From Curvibacter cyanobacteriorum (GTDB lineage: Bacteria; Pseudomonadota; Gammaproteobacteria; Burkholderiales; Burkholderiaceae_C), in NCBI RefSeq assembly GCF_028649475.1, contig NZ_JAQSIP010000006.1, positions 186,001 to 250,000 on the forward strand: 64,000 nucleotides of DNA, read 5' to 3'. A program made the translations under genes and the position numbers. Within the stretch, counting starts at the first letter, position 1. Each line of letters begins with the position of its first letter. Shown here in pieces: positions 51,111 through 60,429 of this stretch. The notes beneath the pieces are model-generated. The model had not been told where the DNA came from, did no database searches, and saw only the letters and a program-made list of their open reading frames with translations.

Positions 51111-51152
51111 CGTCAGCCAGCCACCCGCCCCCGCAGGTGGCTGGACGCCCAC

Positions 51153-52700
51153 TCAATGGCGCGCGGCCCACTGGCTGGTCTTGCGTCCCAGCCGTCGCCA
51201 CCCGATCACCACCCCGGTCAGGCTCAGCGCAGCACCTCCCGCACTCAGCAGTACCAGCAAGAGGTCCCACAGCGGTCGGCGCTCCAGCAGCGGCAGCCAA
51301 TCCCAGCTGTGCAGCATGGCGAACAGCCAGCGACCGATCCGACGCGTCCTGTCGGTCCGGCCCAGCACGGCGCCGGTGGCTGGGTCCACGTGCACCCAGG
51401 TTTCGTAGGGATCGTCGAACACGAGGCGCAGCACCGGCAGGGGCTTGTCGCCGCCGCCTGACATGGTGTGCGCCTCCCGCTGGTAGTAGTAGAGGTCGTA
51501 GGCGGCCAAGGTCTCGACGCGTTTGACAGGGGCCTCGACCAACCGGCTGGCGGCGGCCACCGTGTGGGCCGGGTCCAAGGTCCGGGCAGTGGCGGTGGCC
51601 GCGTCCAACACGGCAGGCCGGCCCGCCGGGCGGCTGGCCAGCACCAGGTCCTGACCGGTCGCACGGGTCCATCGCAACTCGCGCACCGAGCTGCCGGCTG
51701 CCGCCAGCAGGGCTGCAGGCGAAGCCGCCGTGGGCGCGATCCGCAACGGCCCGTCATCCATGGCCTGGGTGCGCAAGGGCGGGGCACCGCTGTCGAGCAC
51801 TTTCCAAGGGTTCATGGACATCAGCCCGCTGAAGATCCAGGTCAGCGTGATCAGCGCAAACAGCAGCCCCGTGATGTGGTGCCAGCGCATCATGAAGCCC
51901 TGGTAAGGCGATCGTGAACCGCTTTTGTAGCGACCGTTGAAGCGCCACCGCCACAGGCCGACGACGGTGCCCGTCAGGGTGAGCGCGATGCCAGCGATGG
52001 ACAGCCAGTTGACGATGTCGGTCCACCAGGCGTCAAAGACATTGCCCCGGAAGGGGTAGAGCCAGTGGATCCAGGCACCGACGTAGTTCCACCAGCGCTC
52101 TGCCCTGGGCGCATCCCGCACCACTTCGCCGGTCTTGCCCGAGATGTAGAGCAGGGTATGTTGCGGGTCTTGCAACTGCACCCGATGCAGCGGTCGGTGC
52201 GCGTCGAGGCCGCGAGAGTGCGTGAATGCATCCTCGTTGATCGTGCCCTCATACTGCATGGGCACCGGCTGCGTGCCAGCGTAGGCTGCGGCACTGGCCA
52301 GGGCCTCCGTTGGCCCAACTTCGCGCAAGACCGTGCCGGTGAGTGCATCGATGACGACGGTGCCCGCACCGGGCGGTGGACGGCGTTTACCGCCCCCCGC
52401 CGCGCTGGCGCCCCCCGCGGGCACGGCCAGGTAAACAGGCTGTCCTGCCCGCGAAGCCAGTAAGCGCAAGTCTTTCAGCGGCCCTGCGATGCCAGCCCGG
52501 TCCAGCGCCTCCCGGGGGCTGAGGTAAGCCGCCCCGCGCTCCAGTGCAGGCAGGTGCTCGAGCCGTTCCGACGCTGTGAGCTTGGGGTAGCCCACATACA
52601 TCATCACGACGCCGGACACGAACCACATCGCGAAGAACGCGCACAACACGACCCCGAGCCAACGGTGGATCAGGAACAAGCAGCGTTTGGCGCTGTGCAT
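51153..52700 (-). CDS. PepSY-associated membrane protein (cassette A)
   Basis: A 515-residue inner-membrane protein with four main helices, starting with HRWLGVVLCAFFAMWFVSGV. PepSY-type periplasmic segments lie between them (for example YLSPREALDRAGI and GTVVIDALTGTVL, later DPATGAVLGRTDRT). The histidines HRPLHRV, IHWLYPF and MLHSWDWLPLL resemble heme or metal ligands in PiuB-like ferrisiderophore reductases. It starts 12 bases after the receptor stop, so the two are co-transcribed. Inferred role: reduction or release of an imported metal chelate at the inner membrane. Confidence 0.82.
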   Translation of the reverse strand: MHSAKRCLFLIHRWLGVVLCAFFAMWFVSGVVMMYVGYPKLTASERLEHLPALERGAAYLSPREALDRAGIAGPLKDLRLLASRAGQPVYLAVPAGGASAAGGGKRRPPPGAGTVVIDALTGTVLREVGPTEALASAAAYAGTQPVPMQYEGTINEDAFTHSRGLDAHRPLHRVQLQDPQHTLLYISGKTGEVVRDAPRAERWWNYVGAWIHWLYPFRGNVFDAWWTDIVNWLSIAGIALTLTGTVVGLWRWRFNGRYKSGSRSPYQGFMMRWHHITGLLFALITLTWIFSGLMSMNPWKVLDSGAPPLRTQAMDDGPLRIAPTAASPAALLAAAGSSVRELRWTRATGQDLVLASRPAGRPAVLDAATATARTLDPAHTVAAASRLVEAPVKRVETLAAYDLYYYQREAHTMSGGGDKPLPVLRLVFDDPYETWVHVDPATGAVLGRTDRTRRIGRWLFAMLHSWDWLPLLERRPLWDLLLVLLSAGGAALSLTGVVIGWRRLGRKTSQWAARH

Positions 52701-52712
52701 GGCGTGCCGAGG

Positions 52713-54929
52713 TCAGAAGGACGCGCGCAGCGTGATGTCCGCGGTGCGCGGCGCCCCCAGGTAGACCTGGGTGCTGCCTGCATTGGCCGCATAGATCTTG
52801 TCCGTGGCGTTGCGCAGGCGCCCCACCACCGACACCGACTTGTTGACCTGGTAGCTCAGACCCAAATCCAGCAAGGTGTAGCTGGGCCAGGTCAGGGTGT
52901 TCGCCGCATTGGCGTAGACCTGCCCCACATGCCGCATGCCCACGATGGCCGACCACTGCGGGGTAAAACGGTACGAACTCCACAGGTTGGCCACCCGCGA
53001 CGGCGTGTTGGTCGGCGTTTTGCCGGCCAGGGAGACACCGCTTTGCACGAACTGCTCATATTGGGCATCCACCAAGCTCACATTGCCCTGTACCGACCAG
53101 CGCTGCGTGGGCTGCAGTCCAACGGCCAACTCCACCCCCTTGGACGATTGCTCGCCCACCAACACCGTCAATGCTGAGTTGTTTGGGTCCTGTGAGGCGA
53201 TGTTTTTACGTGTGATGTTGTAGACCGCCAGCGTGGCGCTGCCCTTCTTGCCCCAGAAGTCAACCTTGCTGCCCACTTCGATCTGGCGGCCCGTGGTCAG
53301 GCTGCTGTTGTTCGCAACGTCAGCGAAGGAGGCCGTTGACAGGATGCCGGACGGCGGGTCGGCTGCGGTTGCAAACTGGGCGTAAAGGTTCGCATCGGGC
53401 GAGAAGTCCCACACCAGGCCGATGCGGCCAGTCGTCGGGCTGTAGCCGCGGCTGAAGCTGGCCGGTGTGGTGGCGGTCACGGCTCGGCGATTGGTCAGAT
53501 CGAGATCGATGCGTTCATGCCGCAACGCCGTCACCAGGTTGAGCTGGGGTACGAGGGTGGTGCGGTTCTCCAGGTAGGCGGCGATGGTGGTGACCTTGTT
53601 ATCGCGATCCGGATTGAAGTTGGGCGAAGTCCCTGCGATGGAGAAAAAATTCTCGGTCGTGAAGTTGTACGGGTTGACCGTGCTCACGGTGCTGGAGATG
53701 CTGTTCGGGAACCGAGTCTGGCGGTTGCGGCTGATGTCAACCCCAGCGGCCCAGTCACTATTTCTGCCGGCCAGCTGGCCCTTGTAGACGGCTTCCAGGC
53801 GATTGCCGACCATCTCTTGGTCGTGACGCTGCAGCAGCGTGCTGGAGCGGATCACCCCCGTGTTGGTGGCGTTGAAGCGGTAGGCCTCGACGTTGCGGTA
53901 GTCCCGCAGCGCGTCGTACACGTAGAAGGTGTTCTTGAGTTGCAGCGCATCGCTCACGCGCCAGTCTGCCACCGACCGCAGCCACTGTACTTTCTGGGCA
54001 TAGATACCATCAGCGGAGTTGTAGTTCTTGAAGCGGGTGCCCGGATCGATGCGAAGTTGTCCGGCGACGGGATTAAGGACCGGCGTGCCCCAGTAGGGCC
54101 GATCGACGTGCTCGTCCTGGTTCTCGTAGGCCAGCAAATGAGAGAAGCCCCCCCCCAGGTCCGACAGCAGCGACGCAGCAAGCTGCGTCGAGCGTGATTG
54201 GGTGCCATCGGTCCAGCCATGGGTGTTGCGGTGGTTCACATCCAGACGCACGTAGTGGCTGCCGGCCTGGATGCCATCGCCCACGATCCGCCGGTTGATG
54301 CCAAACGAGGCCTCCTTCAGGCCATAGCTGCCCAGGCGCAACTGGGCTTCAGTGAAGTCGTTGCGCTCTGCCACTTTGGTGATGTAGTTGATCGTGCCAC
54401 CCACCGCACCCGCGCCATAGAGGAAGCTTGAGGCACCGCCAATGGCTTCCACGCGGTCGTAGATCCAGCTGTCGACGGGACGCGCCGCGATCGTGTACTG
54501 GACGTTGATGCCATTGAACAGTTGACTCAGCGAGGCCCCACTGAAACCTCGGTAGCTCACGCCGATGCTGCCGGGCGCGTTGTGCGCGGTCACGCCGGGG
54601 ATGGCGCGCAGGATCTCCTGCGTGTCCTGGGCGCCCCGGGCGTCGATGGTGGCGCGGTCCACCACAGTCACGGCCGCCGGGGTTTCGCGCGCGGTGAGTC
54701 CCAGTTTGCTGGCGGTCTCGGAGGGCGCGTCCAGGTTCAGGCGCCCGGTCGGGGTGTGGCGGTCGCCCAGCACACTGACCTCAGAAAGTGAGGGGGCTGC
54801 TGGGGTCTGGGCCTGAGCCGGTGCAGCCTGCAACAGCGAGGCCAGCAAGGCGGTGGTCAAGGCGGAAAAGACGAATGGAGGCGTGGTCCCAGCGCGTGCT
54901 GCGCTGAGGCCGACAAAAAAATCAGACAT
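52713..54929 (-). CDS. TonB-dependent siderophore-type receptor (cassette A)
   Basis: A 738-residue outer-membrane receptor. The signal peptide ends near QAAPAQAQ. The plug domain runs from about residue 55 (GLTARETPAAVTVVD, then LRAIPGVTAHN, SYRGFSG, YDRVEAIGGASSFLYGAGAVGG) to about 200, followed by a 22-strand barrel ending in a terminal Phe (ITLRASF). The start at 54929 gives a usable leader. The pattern matches FecA/FpvA-like siderophore receptors, but no N-terminal signalling domain is present. The ligand is unknown. Confidence 0.88.
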   Translation of the reverse strand: MSDFFVGLSAARAGTTPPFVFSALTTALLASLLQAAPAQAQTPAAPSLSEVSVLGDRHTPTGRLNLDAPSETASKLGLTARETPAAVTVVDRATIDARGAQDTQEILRAIPGVTAHNAPGSIGVSYRGFSGASLSQLFNGINVQYTIAARPVDSWIYDRVEAIGGASSFLYGAGAVGGTINYITKVAERNDFTEAQLRLGSYGLKEASFGINRRIVGDGIQAGSHYVRLDVNHRNTHGWTDGTQSRSTQLAASLLSDLGGGFSHLLAYENQDEHVDRPYWGTPVLNPVAGQLRIDPGTRFKNYNSADGIYAQKVQWLRSVADWRVSDALQLKNTFYVYDALRDYRNVEAYRFNATNTGVIRSSTLLQRHDQEMVGNRLEAVYKGQLAGRNSDWAAGVDISRNRQTRFPNSISSTVSTVNPYNFTTENFFSIAGTSPNFNPDRDNKVTTIAAYLENRTTLVPQLNLVTALRHERIDLDLTNRRAVTATTPASFSRGYSPTTGRIGLVWDFSPDANLYAQFATAADPPSGILSTASFADVANNSSLTTGRQIEVGSKVDFWGKKGSATLAVYNITRKNIASQDPNNSALTVLVGEQSSKGVELAVGLQPTQRWSVQGNVSLVDAQYEQFVQSGVSLAGKTPTNTPSRVANLWSSYRFTPQWSAIVGMRHVGQVYANAANTLTWPSYTLLDLGLSYQVNKSVSVVGRLRNATDKIYAANAGSTQVYLGAPRTADITLRASF

Positions 54930-55051
54930 GAAAATAACCGTGCGAATGCACCCGCACACCCACCCCGCACCTAGCAGTGGCAGGTGGATCAGGCGCGTTG
55001 AATGAAGGGTCGCCCGAACGCCAATCGCGTTCAAGCGCTAGGTGGCTTCGT

Positions 55052-55411
55052 TCAAGAGTGCACGGGGGGACCGCGCGCGGGCAATGGCGCAGCAGTCGCT
55101 GCCGCGATTCGGGCTGCCGGTATGGACTGTGCAGCGTAAGCCAGAGGCGATGGGGCCGCAGCCGAAGGCCACAGCGGATGGGGCGGCGGAGCCCCGGTTG
55201 GCATGCACAGCGCGCAATACATGGCGGTCGTGTCCAGCTCGACCATGCCTTCATCAGTAGACTGAACCAGCTTGATGATGGTGCCGCCGCCGCAGATCAT
55301 CTCCACCCTCTGTGGGTGGACCAGGGGCGCGGCGCTGACGACGCCAATGGACAGCACGAACCACACCAACGCCAGCCAGGGCAGAGCGGTAATGGTTCGT
55401 AACTTATCCAT
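55052..55411 (-). CDS. DUF2946-like small secreted protein (cassette A)
   Basis: A 119-residue protein with an N-terminal hydrophobic signal (LALVWFVLSIGVVSAAPL). Then come an ICGGG segment and a YCALC motif, with a Pro-rich tail ending IPAARIAAATAAPLPARGPP. The cysteine pattern fits the DUF2946 family, often found with copper- or iron-related TonB receptors. It lies 122 bases upstream of the receptor in the same direction. A Met six residues upstream (55429) is an alternative start. A paralog is at 59718. Confidence 0.72.
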   Translation of the reverse strand: MDKLRTITALPWLALVWFVLSIGVVSAAPLVHPQRVEMICGGGTIIKLVQSTDEGMVELDTTAMYCALCMPTGAPPPHPLWPSAAAPSPLAYAAQSIPAARIAAATAAPLPARGPPVHS

Positions 55412-55429
55412 CCAAAGATTATCTACCAA

Positions 55430-56073
55430 GGCGATAGGTCCGCAAGGCTGTTTGGTGGTGGATGGTTTGGGTGGCGGTCACTGCACCAAAGCCAAACGGG
55501 TGCCTGACGGACCGGGACCACGGCCCCCCCGGCCCAGCCCCCCTGAAGACGGCGCAACATCGCTCGCACCGACGCAACGCAGGGCCATTCAGAGCCGTCG
55601 CGGGTGGTCCCAACCACCGAAGTTCACTCGGCCAATAGGTGGGTTGGTCACAGCCAAAAGAGGCCGCCCATGGTGGGCCTCGCCCGCGCGAAAGTCCGCG
55701 TTCACACGCCTGGCGAAGCTGACGACTTGGGGGGCCGACGGTGTGACCGATGCACTGAGGCCTGCGAACGGCGGGCGGGCATGGAGAACTCAGGTGGCAC
55801 AGACCGCCCGGGCGCTGACGACCGCCAAGTGACCACCCAGAACGCTCCGACAGCAGCTCGGAGGAGCGGCATGCCAACCGCCCCAGGGAAGCGGGCGGGT
55901 TTCCAGAGGGGTTCTGTCGGCATTGCCGGTGGCGGTGCGAGCGACCTCCCGTCCGTTGGTCGAGATAAAAGACCTGCCTCACTGTCGGGTTCATGCGCTG
56001 ACACCCTGGAGAAACTGAAAAACGAGGTGGCGGGAGCATGCAGTGAGGCAGGCGAAAAACCAGGCGATCGGCG
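55430..56073. other. Region between the two cassettes
   Basis: 644 GC-rich bases separate cassette A from the end of cassette B. Frames are open on both strands but have no recognisable domains, no family-like composition and no ribosome sites. It must hold the promoter of cassette A. No terminator or clear Fur box was found. Confidence 0.5.
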
Positions 56074-57237
56074 CTAGCCAGGGTGCGAAAGTTGAGGCCG
56101 CCCCCCGGCAGTAGCCGCGCCCCGGGCAGCGGCTCGCCGCACCAGCCGCCACCGCCAAAGGCCGGTGAACCACAGCAGCGCCGGCACGAAACCCAGGCCA
56201 CAGACCAGCAGCCGGCCGGCCAGTCCGCCAGCTGATCCATCGTGCAGCGGGTGCAGCCAATTGAGGACCCGATTGGAGACCCCGAACTGAGACTGGTCTT
56301 GCTGCGCCAGCAAACCACCCGTCGAGGGATCGAAGTAAAGGTAACTGTGCGGAAACCGGTAACTTGGATCCCCGGGCTGCTGGAGCCGCACCATGTAGCG
56401 CCCCTCGGTCCCCGCGGGCACTTCAAACCACGCTAGGCGCGCCAGGGGCATCTGCACACGGGCCTGCTGCAGAATGCGGTCCAGAGGCACCCTGGTGGCG
56501 GGAGAAGCAGGGGCCAGTGCCGATGGTGGACGCAAAGTGGCCACAGGGTCCAACACCGCCGTCAGCAGGTTGCGCGTCTCGGTCGGCCAAGCGAGCATCC
56601 AACCGGTCACCGTCAGCAGCAGGAGCAAGGCCAAGCTGCCCAAGCCCAGCAGCTTGTGCACGTCGCGCCAAGTGCGAATCGGATGCGCCCCCGCCTTGAA
56701 CTGAAAGGCATGGCGCCAGGCTCCCTGCGGCCACCAGGCGGCCAGGCCGCTGAGCAACAAGACCGTGCAAAGGAGCCCAGCCCAGCCCACCCAGCGCCGC
56801 CCCCCATCTCCCAATTGCAAGGCCATGTGCAAGTCGTACACCCAGGTCATCAGGTAGGCACCCCAAGGGTCCTCACGCAGGACACGTTGGCCGTCGGCAC
56901 TCAGCCACACCATGATGCGCTGGGTCGCGTGCCCCCCATGGGTCTCCTGGTAGCGCACGGCCAGCGGGCCCGGCTCACCACTGACTTCAAAGCGCCAGAG
57001 GCCCTGCCGCTCGGGCCACTGGCGCTTCAGCGTGCCGAGCGCGACGTTCCAGACCGGCGAATCCCAGCCCGGCGCCTCGCCCTGCGCGGGCTCGGCGATC
57101 TCCGGGTGCAGGGCCCGATCGATTGCCTGGTAGAACACCAGCGCTGAGCCAGTCAGGCCAAAGACCAGCAACAAGGCCCCCACCCCCAGTCCAAGCCAGA
57201 GGTGGCATTGACGCAGCAACACCCGCGGACGCAGCAT
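56074..57237 (-). CDS. PepSY-associated membrane protein (cassette B)
   Basis: A 387-residue inner-membrane protein, shorter than its counterpart in cassette A. The first helix is LWLGLGVGALLLVFGLTGSA, followed by a PepSY-like periplasmic part (MVWLSADGQRVLRED) and further helices (LLCTVLLLSGLAAWWP and LALLLLLTVTGWMLAWP). Conserved histidines lie in YDLHMAL, DVHKLLG and LNWLHPLHDG. The ATG at 57237 lies 4 bases after the receptor stop, so the genes are tightly coupled. Same inferred role as in cassette A. Confidence 0.82.
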   Translation of the reverse strand: MLRPRVLLRQCHLWLGLGVGALLLVFGLTGSALVFYQAIDRALHPEIAEPAQGEAPGWDSPVWNVALGTLKRQWPERQGLWRFEVSGEPGPLAVRYQETHGGHATQRIMVWLSADGQRVLREDPWGAYLMTWVYDLHMALQLGDGGRRWVGWAGLLCTVLLLSGLAAWWPQGAWRHAFQFKAGAHPIRTWRDVHKLLGLGSLALLLLLTVTGWMLAWPTETRNLLTAVLDPVATLRPPSALAPASPATRVPLDRILQQARVQMPLARLAWFEVPAGTEGRYMVRLQQPGDPSYRFPHSYLYFDPSTGGLLAQQDQSQFGVSNRVLNWLHPLHDGSAGGLAGRLLVCGLGFVPALLWFTGLWRWRLVRRAAARGAATAGGRPQLSHPG

Positions 57238-57241
57238 GGGC

Positions 57242-59455
57242 TCAGAACTGAGAACGCAGCGACAGCTCGACGCTGCGCGGTGCCCCGATGTAAATGTTGG
57301 TCGTCGGGTAGCCGGAGTACTCACCATAGAACGCATTGGTGAGGTTGCGACCGCGCAGCGTCAGTGTCGATTGTTTGTTCAACGACCAAGAGACCGCTGC
57401 ATCCAGGGTCGAGTGGCCCCGCACAAATATGGTGTTGGCCGTGTCGGTGTAGAAGCCCGACACGTGACGCAGGACCGCGCTCACCGTCACCGGGGTGTTG
57501 GGCACCTGGTAGCTGGTGTGGGCGCTGGCCGTGGTGGTCGGCGTGTTGATGGGCCGGTTGCCGGTGCGCACCGCGCCGCCAGCCTCGATCAACTGGTCGT
57601 ACTTGGCGTCCACCAGCCCCAGGTTGGCCCCCAGCAACCACTGGCGCGTGACGGCGGCCCCAACGCTGAGCTCCAGCCCCCTCGACGACTGGCTGCCGCC
57701 CTGCACCGTCAGCGAGGCATTGGCGGGGTCACGGGTCAGGATGTTGTCTTGTTTGATGTAGAAGGCCGACGCTGTGAGCGTCAGACGCTTGTCCAGCGCG
57801 TTCATCTTCACACCGGCCTCCACCGAATGACCCGTGGTCAGCTTGAAGCTGGTGTTAACAATCGACTGCACCAACATCGACGACACCGGGGTGGCCGCGG
57901 TGGTGTAGAGCGCGTACAGCGTCGTGTCGGGGTTCAGGTCGTAGGTGCTGCCCAGGCGCCACGATGTGGGCCGGTACCGTGGGTTGGCCGTCTGCACGCT
58001 GTTGGGGGTGACGTTGTAGTTGGTGACACTGCGCTGCAGGTCGATGTCGTCGTAACGCAGGCCGCCCACCAACAACCAGTGGGGTGCCAGGTTCAGTGCG
58101 TCTTCGACAAACACCGAGGTGGTCTGCTGCTTCGAGTCAAAGTTGACGTTGCCAGCACTGTAGGCACTGGCCGCCGTTGGGATGGTCCCCACCACCGGGT
58201 TGTAGGGGTCCACGGCAGTCACCGCCGTGCTCGAGGAGGTCTGACGCAGGCTGGCGAAACGGGTCTGGTTGTACTCAGCGCCGACCGTGAAGCGGTTCTT
58301 CAGGCCCCACCAGGTGCCTTCGTGGGACAGGGCTGTGCGAGCGTTCCAAAATTGGTGATCGTGATAGAAGCGCTGCACCGTGCGCAGCAGACGGCCGTTG
58401 GGGAAGGCCGTGGTCGGCGCCGCGAAAGTCTGGGTGTCGCTGAGCACAAAGTCGCGTTGTGCGGTGTAGGCCGTCAAATCGGTGGCCAATGACCAGCCTG
58501 GCTGAAACTGCCAATCCACCTTGGCCCGCAAAGTGGTCTCCTCTGCCCCGGAGTAAGAGCCCTCTGGGTTGTAGTTGATCCGGCGCAACGCTTCGTCTAC
58601 CACCAAACCATTGCCGGTGCTGACGATGTTGCTGGGGTTCTTGGCCACCGCCGACGAGACCAGCGGAATCCCCTGGTAGGTGCCGTTGTAGCGGTCGCGG
58701 TAGTAGTCCAGGCCGACCAGCACAGACAGATCACGGTGGGGCTTGAGCAGGATGCTTCCTGTCAGACCTTGAGATTTGGTCGCGTTGCTGTTGACGTCGT
58801 AGAGGCTGTTGGACTGCAGGCTGCTGGCATCCAGTCGGAGGGCCGCAGTGTCATTCAGTTGCAGGTTCAAGCCCCCCGCTGCCATCGTGGTACCAAAGCT
58901 GCCGATGCTGAGCAAGGTCTCGCCGTGGTGGCCATCCAGACTGGGTTTCTTACTGACCTTGTTGACCACGCCGCCCAACGCCCCTTCGCCATACAGGACG
59001 GAGGCCGGGCCCTTGATGACCTCGATGCGGTCGAAATGCCAGGTGTTGGTGTCGCGCTGAACGATGGTCGAGGTGGAGACCCGCACACCGTCCTGCAGGA
59101 TGGACACGGCGTTGCCCGAGAACCCCCGCATCATCAAGGTCGCGGGGTTGCCTGGCACATTGCCAGCCACCACCCCAGGGATGTCGGCAAAGGCCTCGCG
59201 GGCAGTGCGCAGGCCACGCTGCTGCATGTCCTCCTGGGTGATGACCTGGACCGTGGCCGGGGTCTCGCGCGCAGTCAGACCCAGCCGGCTGCCCGTGGTG
59301 CTGGGCTCATCCAAGGCCAGTTGGTCCTGGCGCGCGTTGACGTCCACCGACTTCAGGGTGGGGGTGGGGTGGGCGTTCTGGGCCCACACCGCGGCCGTAG
59401 CCGACAGGGAGGTCACGGCCAGTGCGATGACAGACAAAGAGAAAGAAGGCGTCAT
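57242..59455 (-). CDS. TonB-dependent siderophore-type receptor (cassette B)
   Basis: A 737-residue outer-membrane receptor with a signal peptide ending at AAVWAQ. The plug includes GLTARETPATVQVITQEDM, ADIPGVVAGN, MMRGFSGNA and the FDRIEVIKGPASVLYGEGAL block, followed by a barrel ending IYIGAPRSVELSLRSQF. It is clearly related to the cassette A receptor (both have the S-x-LGLTARETPA motif and a Y-x-GAPR motif near the end) but diverged, so the ligands may differ. Ligand unknown. Confidence 0.9.
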   Translation of the reverse strand: MTPSFSLSVIALAVTSLSATAAVWAQNAHPTPTLKSVDVNARQDQLALDEPSTTGSRLGLTARETPATVQVITQEDMQQRGLRTAREAFADIPGVVAGNVPGNPATLMMRGFSGNAVSILQDGVRVSTSTIVQRDTNTWHFDRIEVIKGPASVLYGEGALGGVVNKVSKKPSLDGHHGETLLSIGSFGTTMAAGGLNLQLNDTAALRLDASSLQSNSLYDVNSNATKSQGLTGSILLKPHRDLSVLVGLDYYRDRYNGTYQGIPLVSSAVAKNPSNIVSTGNGLVVDEALRRINYNPEGSYSGAEETTLRAKVDWQFQPGWSLATDLTAYTAQRDFVLSDTQTFAAPTTAFPNGRLLRTVQRFYHDHQFWNARTALSHEGTWWGLKNRFTVGAEYNQTRFASLRQTSSSTAVTAVDPYNPVVGTIPTAASAYSAGNVNFDSKQQTTSVFVEDALNLAPHWLLVGGLRYDDIDLQRSVTNYNVTPNSVQTANPRYRPTSWRLGSTYDLNPDTTLYALYTTAATPVSSMLVQSIVNTSFKLTTGHSVEAGVKMNALDKRLTLTASAFYIKQDNILTRDPANASLTVQGGSQSSRGLELSVGAAVTRQWLLGANLGLVDAKYDQLIEAGGAVRTGNRPINTPTTTASAHTSYQVPNTPVTVSAVLRHVSGFYTDTANTIFVRGHSTLDAAVSWSLNKQSTLTLRGRNLTNAFYGEYSGYPTTNIYIGAPRSVELSLRSQF

Positions 59456-59717
59456 GGTGAATCAAAAAACAAAAGAGGTCCGCAGGCCCGGTGACCAGGG
59501 CGCCTGGGTGACAACGCACAGGCCATCAACCGCGGCACGCTCGTGGACGAGCAACGTCCCAACAGGGACGTCCCTGGTTGCGGAGGAAACAGATCGAATG
59601 AGCCGCGGCAATGCGCTGGCTACCGTTGCCAGGCTGAGGTACCAACCACCACGACGACCCGGGGGCTGGCAAACGACGCAACGGTTCAGAACGACGGGGT
59701 GATGAGCGCCGAAGAGC

Positions 59718-60095
59718 TCAGCGCAAGGCGTGAGGCGGGCCGCGTGAAGGCAGGGGTGGGGCCGTGAGCACCGCAATGCGAGCGGCCGGAATGGCGCGCA
59801 GAGCGTGGGCCAATGGCGCCGGAACAGGCGCGGTGTCAGACAGCAGCGGTGGTGGTGGCGCGCCGACGTTGACGCAGAGCGAGCAGTCCATGGTGCCATG
59901 CTCGGCACTGAGCATCGGGCCGTCGTTGTCGGGCAGCGGCACCAACTCGATGGCGCCGGCACCAGAGCAAATCAACGTCATGGCTTTGGGGGCCACCAAC
60001 GGTGAGGCCACAGCACAGCCCAAAGTCAACGCGAACCAGAGCAGCACAAGCTGCACAAATGTTCTGGACGGTTTGGTACTCTGCATGGGCGGCAT
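59718..60095 (-). CDS. DUF2946-like small secreted protein (cassette B)
   Basis: A 125-residue paralog of the protein at 55052. The signal helix is VQLVLLWFALTLGCAVASPL. Then LICSGAGAIELVPL, the MDCSLC cysteine pair, a Pro-rich segment and the tail AIPAARIAVLTAPPLPSRGPP follow. It lies 262 bases upstream of the second receptor. Start choice among three nearby Met codons (60122, 60095, 60086) is uncertain. Confidence 0.7.
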   Translation of the reverse strand: MPPMQSTKPSRTFVQLVLLWFALTLGCAVASPLVAPKAMTLICSGAGAIELVPLPDNDGPMLSAEHGTMDCSLCVNVGAPPPPLLSDTAPVPAPLAHALRAIPAARIAVLTAPPLPSRGPPHALR

Positions 60096-60122
60096 TATGC
60101 GGTAGAAAGAAACCCGCTTCAT

Positions 60123-60429
60123 CCGATAGACACCCAGTTGCCCAACACCGTCGCCATGGGCCCAAGATCACCGCAGGCGGACACCATGCTTGAGGCGGTC
60201 GATCTGACCACTGCAGCCACCGACGGCCCAGGCCTCAAGATTCCCCAAGACATGACAGGCATCGATCAAAGGCCGAAAGAGCTCATGAATGCTTGATTTC
60301 TTGTCTTTCAGCGCTGAACCTAACGACAAAAAGAACAGGTCAGAACCACGCGGTAGCATCATTGAGCGATGAGGATTCATGCAATCGAGGTGGCTGGGGC
60401 TCACCCATTTCTCACATCCTTTGAACTGG
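60123..60429. other. Island segment without supported gene
   Basis: About 300 bases between cassette B and the integrase remnant, partly AT-rich. A minus-strand open frame exists but has no recognisable domain. The promoter of cassette B should be here. Confidence 0.45.

Noticed and set aside
54929-55051. Fur box or cobalamin riboswitch ahead of the TonB receptors
   Set aside because: No GATAATGATAATCATTATC-like site and no conserved cobalamin box are readable upstream of either receptor.
55419-56426. A 335-codon minus-strand frame between the cassettes
   Set aside because: It overlaps the cassette B PepSY gene end in another frame, has no ribosome site and no recognisable fold.
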